Of a stretch of 39,436 bases of DNA, positions 9,452 through 18,845 are shown piece by piece. Positions within the stretch are counted from its first letter, which is position 1; every line of letters begins with the position of its first letter. This stretch comes from Bremia lactucae (lineage: Eukaryota > Oomycota > Peronosporomycetes > Peronosporales > Peronosporaceae): the NCBI RefSeq assembly GCF_004359215.1, contig NC_090616.1, forward strand, positions 929,626 through 969,061. Reading direction: 5' to 3'. The notes beneath the pieces were generated by a model. The model did not search any database. It saw only the letters and a list, made by a program, of their open reading frames with translations, and was not told the origin of the DNA. The position numbers were made by a program, and so were the translations under genes.

Positions 9452-10578
9452 CTGATGCTGTGGTACCTGCTGAGAAGTTTCTGTCTACATCCTTTTTACC
9501 TTGACAGAGTTGCTCGTTTTGCTTATCCAATAGTGTGTCGATGTTCTTGACGGGTTGGGTTATGATCAACTTTTTTTTTCTTGCGCGGGTACACCTTGTA
9601 GCCTTTTGTTTCCTCGCTTATGACGATTATAGTGCATACCTGCGCACGATACTCAGCGAATTCTTGCGAGGGTCCCGATACACACTGCAGAGAGAGCCGA
9701 AAACGACGATCTCGCGCAGGTTCGGTACCTTTCCTGTCAGCACTTCTAGTGGAAACGCCCGCTTCGTGTTCTCTCGGCTTGGGCTGCGATTAAGTATGTA
9801 AGCCGCATACTGAACTGCGTCGCCCCAAAAATGCAGCGGCAGCGCTGAGGCAAACACCATGCTTCAAGCCAAGTTGAGCACCGTCCTGTGCATTCGTTCT
9901 GCTTTGCCGTTCGATGCCTGGTTTCTTGCTTCCGATACTTGCCCTGATACCCCGGTTTTCTTGCAGAATAGGTCGACGTTGCCATACTAGCCTCCGCCAT
10001 TTGTGCGCACCACATGAATTCGGCAGCCGAAACGCTTTTCAAAAAAACAAGAATGCTTTAAACTGCTTGGCTGCTGCATCCTTTGTTAGCGCGAGGAATC
10101 ATCGGCAGTAGTTTTATAAGTGCTCAACAAAGTAAATCAGATAGCGGTTGCCAAGTCTGTCCTGCGGCATCATCGCTCCTTTCAGGTCCGAGCATACTGC
10201 ACCGCCGATCCTGTCGATTGGTGAGTTAGTTCCGCTGTCCTGTTGTGCTTGATCATTGCGCGTCTGCTTGCCCTCCATGCACGAAATGCATGCCATTCGC
10301 TTTTTACTCGTCAGGCGAATGCCAGAGACTGGATCGCTTGCCATTCGCTCGATAGTATCGAGGGCAAGATGCCTAAAACGCCGATAGAATTGCATTAAAG
10401 TGCCCTCTTGTAAATCATTCACCACATCATTGGCCGCGTTTTTTTCAAGCGCCGCCATGATTACTTCTTTAGTATTCTGCTTACTTCGAGTTGCCGTCCT
10501 TTCGACGTAAAATACGTTACTATCCATAGTAATATCAAATGCGATCGCGCCTAGCAATCGCGCGCTTCTCTCCGCCAT
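9452..10578 (-). pseudogene. Copia GAG-pre-integrase and integrase
   Basis: FRHLALDTIERMASDP with CISCMEGKQTRND gives the pre-integrase zinc-binding His and Cys residues. VCSDLKGAMMPQDRLGNRYL holds the first catalytic Asp. The frame-shifted stretch near 9930-10040 reads like the second Asp region, and NGKAERMHRT-like sequence near 9880 the Glu region. LHFWGDAVQYAAYILNRSPS, then EVLTGKVPNLREIVVFGSLC, follow at 9627-9860. The tail toward RT (QPVKNIDTLLDKQNEQ, 9384-9569) is low-complexity linker. Confidence 0.9.
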
Positions 10579-10654
10579 AAATAAGAGGTAAAACCCTTTC
10601 CCTCAAGAACTCCATACGAAACGATATTATTTGACAGTCGCGGCAACAAATAAG

Positions 10655-10850
10655 CGTCCGTTAGCGTCACGGTTTGTTCCACACTGTGCTATCACCTTAA
10701 GTCGCACACTGCCGCTTGCGTCAGATGAATTAATTCACCATTAGCCACGACGATCTCCTGGTTGCACGCGACCGAATTAATAAACATTGACTCGTCATTT
10801 ACAAGGTGGCGACTTGCGCCGCTGTCAAGAATTCATGGATTCGTATCTTT
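10655..10850 (-). pseudogene. Copia aspartic protease
   Basis: ILDSGASRHLVNDESMFI contains the catalytic DSG, with the Asp-Ser-Gly codons at 10818-10826. A TGA codon just upstream, where copia elements usually have Trp before ILDSGAS, interrupts the frame from gag. The Asp is preserved. The remaining 40 residues (VVANGELIHL) fit the protease fold, and then the frame ends at a stop. Confidence 0.8.
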
Positions 10851-12088
10851 TGCACTTGCATCACAGACTGCAAATACCATCCCGTATTTGCTTTTCTTGT
10901 TCAGTCTGGCCTTATTCTTTCGCCCCCTCGACTTTTTCTCGGTAAGTGCTAAATTCGTACCACCACCTTCAGTGGTTGTGTCTGGTTCTGCCTTTTCTCC
11001 ATGATCTGCAGTCGGCTTGCACATGACCAACATTGCCACTTCCGTACCAGGTCCGCATGTCTTTGCGCTTCGGTTCCAAGTGGGCAGCGACGATTTCACG
11101 TCCGATTGCCCCACTACCGAGCTCGATCGACTGCGCAAAATGTGCCAGCTCTTCGGCATGGTGCAGGTATAGTCAACACGCGTAGGGTCATATTTCGCGC
11201 GCATGACGTTCATCAGGTCCGGCGACGCGTGGTGGACAATGTTGTCCAGCACAAGCGAGTCCGCGCCTCCGCGTGCGTCGCTCACAGCGACCATGTAGAG
11301 AAATGCTCAGCCCACGTGCGCTTAAGGTTCTTTCTTTGCATGAATATGTTCATGGCTTGACTAGAAGTTATTATAGTCTTAAACGTCGCGAGCAGCTGGC
11401 ACATGACATAGTCCAGCGTCGCTCTTTGGTTCCACCACGTGTCCACCAGCTTGTGAAAGTATCTCTCAGCCGTACCACTGTGATGATGCTCGAGCAGGTC
11501 GACCTTAACGTCCTCACTCCACATATATCCGCACGAGGCCTCGGCCAGGTTAATGGCGTGCAAGGACGTGCGGCCCCAATAAGAAAAACAGATCCAAGCT
11601 TTTTGGGGAGCTCAGATCCATCGAAGTTTCGTATGGACAGCTTCCTCTGACTAGCGTTAGATGTCACAAAGTAACCTGCTGTCTCCGGAGCTTGCATCGT
11701 GTGTGCTGAAGCCGAAGCGTGTGCCGCTGCAGCACCAGCCGGAGCTGGCGCCTGTCTGGGCTGATGCAGCGGTGCCTGGCAACCAGCGCGAGTGACGCAA
11801 ACATCGACTCTGGGTGATCAGGCGCGCGCGATCTCGGCGATGGCGCAGCTGGCTTTTGTTAGGGTGAGTCCATTAGTGCGTCGATAGTCATCGGGCGTGT
11901 AGCCGCGAGTATCTTGTCTTTGGTCGCCAAGCTCCTTTTGCGAGCTGTTCACCTTTTAACGACTACAGCAGCGCGTGTTGACGTAGCAACGCGTGCTGGC
12001 GATGCCCCAGGGGCTGGCGAGGCCTTCGCGTGACCTGATGGTGCCGCCTTAGGCTTCGTATCAGTCGTGTCAGCCATTGGGCTCATAA
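10833..12088 (-). pseudogene. Copia gag
   Basis: The start region (MSPMADTTDTKPKAAPSG) begins inside the primer-binding site and is Ala/Pro-rich. Capsid-like sequence follows: KLSIRNFDGSELPKKLG, WSEDVKVDLLEHHHSGTAER and WNQRATLDYVMCQLLATF. A degenerate zinc knuckle ends in GNVGHVQADC near 11010-11050, where the expected first two Cys have been replaced. Stops and frameshifts at about 11945, 11690, 11560 and 11290 break it. Gag would form the particle; this copy cannot. Confidence 0.8.
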
Positions 12089-12090
12089 CC
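12077..12090 (-). promoter_or_regulatory. Copia primer-binding site (half-tRNA-iMet type)
   Basis: The minus strand reads ggttatgagcccaa immediately inside the LTR end. It is complementary to ggctcataacc, the anticodon stem-loop of initiator tRNA-Met, the primer type known from Drosophila copia and yeast Ty5. The ATG within it opens the gag frame (MSPMADTT). Confidence 0.7.
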
Positions 12091-12175
12091 TATAGAAAGT
12101 AAAAACGTTGAGCGCTTTTAGAGAAAATTAAGATTCTGTTTATCATTAGTCTAGCTATTTTTCTTTATTAACATC
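12091..12175 (-). mobile_element. Remnant of the copia 5' LTR
   Basis: The first 35 bases match 7250 onward exactly and the next 50 match loosely. Similarity then fades, so the LTR is cut or strongly diverged. Bases 12176-12238 show nothing I can identify. Confidence 0.65.
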
Positions 12176-12238
12176 TAACATGTCCATGTCAAGATGATAA
12201 AACTGTGGTCCTTGGACGGACTACAAAGTGCTACCAGG

Positions 12239-12629
12239 TGTAACGCGGCACTGCGGACTTGTACTGCTTCAGTGCGAGTGGTGCCCCACGTCACTTCACG
12301 TACACTTGTACGTGCAAAGGAAGACTCTCTTTAAATTACTTGCGTTAAAGAGTGTTAAAGGAAAACTGTATTTAATACAATTAAGTTCATCTGTTCCTAG
12401 CTATTTATACTAACTTAATTATATACTAATACAAAACATGTAATAAAACCTTATCTTTCTCTCTCTTTGCGCGCGTCCAGCGCTGACTGGACCGCGGAGC
12501 AAGTATATCCAACGGCCCATATTTTCCAATATATAAGCTATCGAAATTAAACTATGTAAAGTTATACTCCCTAAATATTATCTACCTTTCGATTATATAT
12601 TAACTAACAACCTTTCAGTGTTAATTGTC
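12239..12629 (+). mobile_element. Diverged gypsy LTR, 3' end missing
   Basis: It starts TGTAACGCGGCACTGCGGACTTG and parallels the LTRs at 14479 and 38579 through the acgtacac...gtacgtgc region, the AT-rich middle and the final aacaacctttcagtgttaatt. It lacks the terminal tgtaacgatacacc motif. Substitutions are frequent, so it is an old copy. Confidence 0.8.
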
Positions 12630-12758
12630 AAAGTCCAGAAACTTTATACCTAAGTTCAGTGGAACCTTGGGAACAATGGCACGAGTCCCAGTCGCTAAGA
12701 GAACAGTGATTGTATCACCTTCATGCGCTTTAAGCGCCTCAACGTATTGTTGACTTAG
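12630..12758 (-). pseudogene. Gypsy aspartic protease fragment
   Basis: The minus strand reads QQYVEALKAHEGDTITVLLA followed by IVPKVPLNLGIKFLDFD. This matches the segment of oomycete gypsy polyproteins around the retropepsin, where a LATG-VPKV-L-LGVKFLDF stretch is typical. It is about 43 codons long, with no catalytic Asp triad in view, wedged between the LTR and the E2-gene spacer. Confidence 0.55.
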
Positions 12759-12764
12759 TCTGTC

Positions 12765-13194
12765 CATTTGTAGTGCGCTCTAATTTGTTAATTCTGCTTT
12801 ATGCTCACACGCAAGTGAACGGAAAAACGCGAGCTTGTTGATTGATTCAAACGTTAACATAGAGCTCGAGGGCACGAGGTTGGGCATGACGATGCATCTA
12901 GCCAATTGAGATGCCACGTGCAAAAAGCCGATATAACTTTAGAAAACATACGGCTGTTGCAGCGAAGCGCAGCGTCGCCGTTGCATAAGTGATGATAAAA
13001 ATCGCCTCCATGGCTTTAACCAAGGCTGCTTCTCTTAAGATGGAGATTCAGTTGACGCCAAGTCATATTTAGGACGGGTAGTGGCTGATTAGGTCGAATT
13101 TAATGTGCTCTACATCGCTCTCGGATTAAAGCGCATTTCGAATTGACTTTAATGATATTATTTACAAAAAAATCTTTTCGCCTCCCCACATAAA
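12765..13194. repeat. Spacer upstream of E2 copy 1, shared with other loci
   Basis: The reverse complement of this spacer recurs at 38044-38470 and, more diverged, at 28110-28480 and 31740-31980. A condensed homologue precedes each nuclease copy: catagagctcgagggc and gcgcagcgt...aagtgatgat appear in both. No gene is apparent in it. It probably holds the ancestral upstream region of the E2-type gene. Confidence 0.7.
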
Positions 13195-14262
13195 ATGAAC
13201 CCGTCGTTCTACGCGCTGCGCTGCGTGTCAATGGCCAGCGTACCGCTCCCTCACGTCCTTACCTAGTCTGCCGGCGTCTTAATTGCACGCTCGTCCAAGC
13301 CCATTGCGCTACATTGAACAAGCGGATTTACCCGCTTGTGTGCAACGTTTCAGCCGCATCGCCGCTACAAGTTCGTTTGAGCCGACGTTCTTTTGCCATA
13401 CATGGGTTATTTGGTCTCGGAACGAACTGTCGTAGAATAAATTAAAGCAGCCAGGAGACGCTGTCACTGAGGACGACGTCGTGGACACGGACAAGGTGAG
13501 CGTCGACGTCCGTGCCCCCCAGCGCGGTACAATTACCACCATACTGGCTGGCGTGAACCAGATTGTGGAGGTTGACGTGCCGCTCTTCTCCATTCTACGT
13601 TGGAATGAAGGCTCTGCTACTGCCTCGAACTCTTGCAGCTGTGACGCCTCTTTCGACCCCTGTTCTGCGATCTCTTACACTACCTTCGACTCCAAAATCG
13701 ATTGCTGGCGTCGATCCATTACTGGTTATGTCTGGGCGTTCCTTTCGTCGTGGTAAAATAAATCGATTTCGTCTCCAGACGGCCAAACTGCTAAAAAATT
13801 CTCAGAACACGCCGCTAGTGCTAACGAAGTTTGAAGAAGTCGAATGTTAAAGCTCATGGATCTTTTTTTTTCAAACAGTACAAGGATGCGTTTGAAGCCA
13901 AGCGCAGTGGAAGTTGGCTTTATGTCGGCTTTTGTAAAGGCCAGTGCTTCAGCATTATTGGAAATTCCTGGGATCAGTGCTATGATTGACACAGAGCGAT
14001 AGGAGATTGTTTATCGAGACAATGTCGACATGAGTGTAGCTGTGTCGACGCCATCAAGTCTGGTTACACCAGTGCTGAAATATACCGATCCCTCGAGCTT
14101 TGCAGGTGTGCTAATAGGACTCGCAGAGCTTGCAACTCGTGCGCGTGATGGCAAATTGACGCTGGAGGAAATGACGGGTGGCAACGTTTCGATTTCGTCT
14201 TTGGGTCCTTCATGGTACGCCGATTACTGACCAATCACAGTCGGGTATTCTTGGGACGCATG
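13195..14262 (+). pseudogene. DLST: Dihydrolipoamide succinyltransferase (2-OGDH E2), truncated copy 1
   Basis: E2 of mitochondrial 2-oxoglutarate dehydrogenase transfers succinyl groups from lipoyl-lysine to CoA. Visible here are a start followed by a presequence-like region; a lipoyl domain with TDKVSVDVRAP (the lipoylated Lys is in DKV) and QIVEVDVPLF; and the catalytic-domain N-terminus (FRLQTAKLLKNSQNT, FMSAFVKASASALLE-like, EIVYRDNVDMSVAVSTP, LAELATRARDGKLTLEEMTGG). Several frameshifts and stops break it. It ends at SGILGTH, before the catalytic HxxxDG motif, where inverted XPD sequence follows. A short deletion in the lipoyl domain, before TDK, is shared with the copy at 36994-38043. 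Confidence 0.85.
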
Positions 14263-14319
14263 ATAGACGCGATTGCAACATGCTCGTTCTACGAGAGTGT
14301 GACGTCAGAAAAAGTGACG

Positions 14320-14470
14320 CCGTCAAGTGACGTGATCTCTGCTGTTTCGCGAGCTTTTGTTGCTTGAGCGCGGACCCATGACGCCGTCATCTTGCTGCAT
14401 TGCCCATCGACGTCTTCTCTGTCTGCATGGGCCATGACGCAAGGGTGGACGCACATTGCGTCTCGAGCTT
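14320..14470 (-). pseudogene. XPD/ERCC2 helicase fragment, inverted behind E2 copy 1
   Basis: The minus strand keeps one open frame reading CVHPCVMAHADREDVDGQC and then KMTASWVRAQATKARETAE. This matches the XPD segment with a CIHPEV motif, a DVDGKC motif and a TASYVRAQ motif (the Fe-S cluster region of the TFIIH helicase). It is the best-preserved copy of this segment. The 50 bases to the end of E2 (14263-14319) belong to neither gene clearly. Confidence 0.7.
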
Positions 14471-14478
14471 AGATACAC

Positions 14479-14931
14479 TGTAACGGGGCACTACGACTTG
14501 TACTGTTTCAGTACAAGTCCACTTCACACTGCTTCAGTTGTGAGTGGTGCCTTTCGTTAGGTGACGTACACTGTACGTGCAGAGGAAGACTTCTCTGAAG
14601 ACAAGTTAACTTAAGAGGGTAAAATGAAAACTGTATTAATATAGTTAAGTGTCTCTTAATCTATCTTTGTAAATGCTGACTTAACTATAACCTAATACTA
14701 AACATGTAAATGAATTCTTATCTCTATCTTATCTTGTAACTCTCTTTGATTACTTCTACAGCTGATTAGTCTGCGGAATAAATAGACATAATGGCCTATA
14801 CCTATTTATGGATAAGAATTCAGGATATTACTATATAAAGTAATATCCTCCAAATATTATCTACCTTTTAGATAATATATTAATTAACAACCTTTAAGTG
14901 TTAATTTCATGTAACGATACACCCCGTTACA
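14479..14931 (+). mobile_element. Gypsy LTR, complete
   Basis: This is a 453 bp LTR running from TGTAACGGGGCAC to CACCCCGTTACA, with the same internal landmarks as the LTR at 38579-39028. The last 22 bases form an imperfect palindrome (TGTAACG...CGTTACA). It precedes gypsy pol debris, but the sequence directly inside is pol and not gag, so it is a solo or recombined LTR. Confidence 0.9.
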
Positions 14932-15882
14932 GTCGATGTCAAGGGGCTTAGATAGTTCCTTGGACTAGCAGCGTACTTGCACAAGTTCTTACGCGATCAT
15001 GCCGAGATAACACTTCACCTATTTCGTCTCTTGAATAAAGATGATAAATATTTATGGAATGCTGATTGTCTGCGTTCCTTTGAAGGTATCAAAGAAAGCT
15101 TGATGTAATCGCCAGCCTTGGCGATTGTCGACCAAAACTGACCAGTTCATGTGGTCTGTGACGCCAACGATTTTGCAATCGGCTGTGCGGTAATGCAATA
15201 TGATACAGACGGCGCGGAGCGCGTCGTCTGTTTTCAATCGCGTCAGCTGCAACCAGCTGAACGCAATTACCCAGTGCATGACAAGGAACTCCTTGCCATG
15301 AAATATGCACTGCCTTAATTTAGGGTCTATCTCCTCGGAGATAGACCGCTCATCGTATATACGGACCATGCGTCATTACGCGCGGGCGTAAATAGCCCAC
15401 ACCTCTTGCAAAGAATGGCGAGGTGGCTATCCTTTTTCGCAGAGTAAAATTTTTCCGTCGAATATAAACCAGGACGACTTAAAGTCGTCGCTGATCCGTT
15501 ATCACGCCGACCCCATTTCGAGTCAGCTGTGCACCCCAACAGTGAAAGTGATCTTACTGTTGCAACACTCACTACGAGTGTTCCGTCATCAACCTTAGTT
15601 GATGACATAAAGAAAGTCTACGCAGAAGATAAGGACCTTCTATGTTTGATGGATCATCTGATGAATCCATCCGATAATTCTTTTAATGATTTACCGGCAT
15701 TATATCGATCGTCATCCGATCGATACACAACACGCAACTACTTATTGTATTACACAGCCGTTGCCGGCGACACTCCAAGTGTCGTCGTCCCAACTCACAA
15801 TGATTTGCGCTTGTGCATCATGTATGAGTGTCACGATGCACCAACAAGTGGACATCGTGGACGTGAGAGGACTTATCTCACA
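14932..15882 (+). pseudogene. Gypsy RNase H to integrase zinc domain
   Basis: The strand encodes, across several frameshifts, a connection piece (LHLFRLLNKDDKYLWNADCL), RNase H sequence (around 15140-15480) and an open 15529-15882 stretch ending in VVVPTHNDLRLCIMYECHDA and SGHRGRERTYL, the His pair of an integrase zinc-binding domain. The sequence then enters a gap. It is a different gypsy subfamily from the one at 4331-5449. Confidence 0.75.
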
Positions 15883-15982
15883 NNNNNNNNNNNNNNNNNN
15901 NNNNNNNNNNNNNNNNNNNNNNNNNNNNNNNNNNNNNNNNNNNNNNNNNNNNNNNNNNNNNNNNNNNNNNNNNNNNNNNNNN
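15883..15982. other. Assembly gap, 100 N
   Basis: A run of exactly 100 N, probably of unknown true length. It separates integrase sequence from an RNase H fragment that should lie upstream of it, so order across the gap is unreliable. Confidence 0.95.
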
Positions 15983-16150
15983 GCAAGATGGCTCACATTC
16001 TTCTCTGAATTAAATTTCAAAGTTGAATATAAGCCGGGTAAGTCGAAGTCTGGTCTGCGCGATAAAGCGTCAGCCAAGACATTCGACTTACCCGGCTTAT
16101 CTCTTCTGAGATGCGCGTCCTCCAATGAAGGTCTTCAAGGGGAGAGATAA
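15983..16150. pseudogene. Folded-back gypsy RNase H fragment
   Basis: The plus strand reads ARWLTFFSELNFKVEYKPGK and the minus strand reads KPGKSNVLADALSRRPDFD. Together these are the end of a gypsy RNase H, with its last part in inverted orientation. A 19-bp perfect inverted repeat (16029-16047 and 16082-16100) flanks the inverted 34 bases. Confidence 0.75.
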
Positions 16151-16180
16151 GCCTCTCTAGGTGTATAAATTGCACCGTTT

Positions 16181-16540
16181 TCAAGCAAAAATATGAGTCA
16201 TCCCACGAGAGTCAAGGCAAGTTTGTCTCTCTGGACAAACCTGCCGCCTAAAGCGTGCACCGACTACAGTCCGTCTTTCAAACCGGTCGCGAAAAGTAAC
16301 TATATGTGACGGCCGTCCAGAGCTCTGGATTTGACAAGAGTCGGTTGCGCTATGATTTGGCACTCGAAGCACTTCGTGGCTCGAAGGGGGTTGTCCAAAG
16401 CTTAGATATAAAAGCTCTATTTACGTGCGTAATGTAGCCATTCAGCAATTGTCGAGTACGACTGACGATTACTGGTATCTTTTTCTTCCTTTTCTGAAGA
16501 CGATCAATTGTGTCGCAAAGCTGAACATAACGGAAAGCCT
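16181..16540 (+). other. Unrecognised coding-like remnant
   Basis: One plus-strand frame reads FKQKYESSHESQGKFVSLDK and, after a stop, DKSRLRYDLALEALRGSKG with DIKALFTCVM, broken by TAA and TGA codons. The composition looks like protein, and the position between gypsy RNase H and an LTR suggests retroelement origin, but I cannot name a domain. Confidence 0.35.
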
Positions 16541-16564
16541 TACACGATTAGATTGATTCAAATT

Positions 16565-16840
16565 ACAAAATAAAAGAGAGTTACGAGATAAGATAGATAA
16601 GAATTCATTTACATGTTTAGTATTAGTTTATAGTTAAGACAACATTTACAAAGATAGATTAACAAGACACTTAACTATATTAATACAGTTTTCATTTTAC
16701 ACTCTTAAGCTAACTTGCCTTAAGGGAAGTCTTCCTCTATACGTACAGTGTACGTCACTTAACGAGAGGCACCACTCACATCTGAAGCAGTGTGAAGTGG
16801 ACTTGTACTGAAACAGTACAAGTCGCAGTGCCCCGTTACA
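16565..16840 (-). mobile_element. Gypsy LTR 5' two-thirds, inverted
   Basis: This is the reverse complement of the LTR family: the start TGTAACGGGGCACTGCGACT lies at 16840 and the homology runs to the ttacgagataagatagataag region. It is nearest in sequence to the LTR at 38579. The 3' third is missing on this strand. Confidence 0.85.
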
Positions 16841-16855
16841 CGCATGACATTCATC

Positions 16856-17015
16856 AGGTCCAGCGCTGACTGGACCGCGGAGCAAGTATATACAACGGCC
16901 CATATCTACCAATGGATACGCTTTCCAAATTAAACTATGTGAAGTAAAACATCCCAAATAAAGATTATCTACCTTTAGATAATATATTAACTAACAACCT
17001 TTAAGTGTTAATTGC
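16856..17015 (+). mobile_element. Gypsy LTR 3' part, opposite orientation
   Basis: It parallels 12470-12629 (ccagcgctgactggaccgcgg, cggcccatat, aactaacaacctttaagtgttaatt). It abuts the inverted LTR piece, so two LTR fragments of different subtypes are joined head to head. Confidence 0.8.
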
Positions 17016-17094
17016 ATGTTGCTCTTCGTTAGGTCGAATTTAATGTGGTCTACATCGCTCTCGGTTTAAGCGCATTCCGAATTCCCACATTGAA

Positions 17095-18168
17095 ATGAAC
17101 GTGTCGTGCTCCGCGCTGCGCTGCTTGTCAATGGCCAGGGCACCGCTCCCTCACGTCCTTAACGAGTCGTGCCGGCGTCTTTATTTGCACGCTCTTCCAA
17201 GCCCATTGTTCCACATTGAACAAGCGGATTTACCCGCTTGCGTGCAACGTTTCAGCCGCATCGCCGCTACAACTTCCCGGGTTCTCGAGCCGACGTTCTT
17301 GTGCCCTCCATAGGTGATTTTAACTCGGAGGAACTGTCGTAGAATGGATTAAAGCAGCCAGGAGACGCTGTCGCTAAGGACGACGTCGTGGTAGTGTTGG
17401 AGACGGACAAGGTGAGCGTCGACGTCCGTGCCCCCAGACGATTACCATCATACTGGCTGGCGTGAACCAGATTGTGGAGGTTGACGTGCCGCTCTTCTCC
17501 ATTCTACGTGGGAATGAAGGCTCTACTACTGCTTCGAATTCCTGCAGCTGTGACGTCTCTTTCGACCCCTGTTCTGCGATCTTTGACACTACCTGCGACT
17601 CCAAAATCGATTGCTGGCGTCGATCCATTACTGACCATGTCCGGGCGTTCCTTTTGTCGTGGTAAAATGAATCGATTCCGTCTCCGGACGGCCGAATTGC
17701 TAAAAGAATCTCAGACCACGCCGCTATTTTAACGAAGTTTGAAGAAGTCGAATGTTGAAGCTCATGGATCTATTTTCCAATCAGTACGAGAACGCGTTTG
17801 AAGCCAAGCACAGTGTAAGTTGTCTTTATGTCGACTTTTGTGAAGGCCAGTGCTTCAGCATTATTGGAAGTTCCTGGGATCAGTGCTATGATTGACATAA
17901 AGCGACAGGAGATTCTGTATCGAGACACTGTCGACATGAGTGTAGCTGTGTCGACACCAAAAGGCCTGGTTACACTAGTGCTGAAATATACCGATCCCAC
18001 AAGCTTTGCAGGTGTGCTAAAAGGGCTCGCGGAGCTTGCAACTCGTGCGCGTGATGGCAAATTGACGCTGGAGGAAATGACGGGTGGCAACGTTTCGATT
18101 TGGTCTTTGGGTCCCTCATGGTACGCCGATTACTGACCAATCACAGTCGGGTATTCTTGGGACGCATG
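17095..18168 (+). pseudogene. DLST: Dihydrolipoamide succinyltransferase (2-OGDH E2), truncated copy 2
   Basis: This copy has the clearest presequence: 72 open codons rich in Ala, Arg, Ser and Leu (SCSALRCLSMARAPLPHVLN), as expected for mitochondrial import. The lipoyl region is the most complete of the copies (VVEWIK, DDVVVVLETDKVSVDV), with a small deletion after APR. The catalytic part is open from 17828 to 18136: FVKASASALLEVPGISAMID, DMSVAVSTPKGLVTLVLKYT and DGKLTLEEMTGGNVS. Frameshifts lie near 17330, 17440 and 17740. It ends at the same point as copy 1 (SGILGTH) and runs into inverted XPD. Confidence 0.85.
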
Positions 18169-18184
18169 ATAGACGCGATTGCAA

Positions 18185-18452
18185 CATGCTCGTTCTACGA
18201 GAGTGCGACGTCAGAAAAAGTGACGCCGACCTATCGTCAATCTCTGCTGTTTCACGAGCTTTTGCCGCTCGAGCGCGGACTCACGACGTAGTCATCGTTC
18301 GGCATTGGCCATTGACGTCTTCTCTGTCCGGACGCACATATTTCGTCTTGAGCTAAGGCACACACACGGCCGTCACGTGAGCGCGTCCGCGATAATGTTC
18401 TTGTCGACACTTTACGAGCTCTTAGTCTCTTCGACGCACTTGGCCATTTCAG
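18185..18452 (-). pseudogene. XPD/ERCC2 fragment inverted behind E2 copy 2
   Basis: Minus-strand frames include EMAKCVEETK near 18450 and SVDKNIIADALT downstream, then the DVDGQC region near 18310, parallel to the longer copy at 36476-36960. Frameshifts break it. At about 18452 it joins the 3' part of a nucleotidyltransferase gene, a second illegitimate junction. Confidence 0.65.
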
Positions 18453-18845
18453 GGGGGAGAACTCATGGCAAAGAAAATTGTGAAACAATGTGCTTGAAAG
18501 CGGCAACCCGCGCGACCGAAACGTGTTGAGATACCAGGTTCGACCACTTGATCGGGCCAAGGACATGTAAAAAGCCTTAATTATTGGACAAGCTCTTGAT
18601 GGATTTCTTGCAGTTCTATGGCAATGACTTTCGGCAGCACGTGGATCAAATTGCAGTCGTGTCGTGGGGGAACCGGCTGTCGAGACGTCTTGGGCCATGG
18701 CTTGTGCGACGTTCCCACTAAGACGCTCTCCATCGACCAGGCATTCCTCGCCCAGTGGCTGCTGTAAAGATTCTCGCCATTGATGCTCATGCCATTTGTA
18801 ACTCACGACGGATTGCTCATAATTCAGGACGCGCTATAGCCTGAT
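18453..18845 (+). pseudogene. Trf4-like nucleotidyltransferase, 3' fragment only
   Basis: ELMAKKIVKQC is followed by ALDGFLQFYGNDFRQHVDQI, corresponding to the end of the PAP-associated domain (an L-L-x-F-x-x-YG pattern) seen in the fuller copies. The catalytic domain is missing because the fragment starts at the junction with XPD. Bases 18846-19300 are the spacer shared by all nuclease units. Confidence 0.7.

Larger units (their letters stand above)
7250..12175 (-). mobile_element. Degenerate Ty1/copia retrotransposon
   Basis: On the minus strand the domain order is gag (with zinc-knuckle remnant), aspartic protease, integrase, reverse transcriptase, RNase H and 3' LTR, which is the Ty1/copia order (integrase before RT). 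Many stops and frameshifts break the polyprotein. The primer-binding site at 12077-12090 and about 85 bases of 5' LTR are present, and then a gypsy LTR region begins. The element is inserted beside the 179-codon frame. Confidence 0.9.

Noticed and set aside
10762..11004. Plus-strand frames within the copia element (8523-8975, 8839-9165, 10762-11004, 11001-11360, 11273-11650)
   Set aside because: They are antisense to recognisable copia domains and have no motif of their own.
12077..12090. A tRNA-Met gene fragment
   Set aside because: Only the anticodon-arm complement is present, placed exactly between LTR end and gag, so it is a primer-binding site.
14270..14310. IATCSFYES in the E2-sense frame as an XPD segment (XPD has a C-x-FYE motif after its VRAQ region)
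   Set aside because: It would need a tiny inversion relative to the adjacent XPD fragment, and the match is only about eight residues, too short to support.
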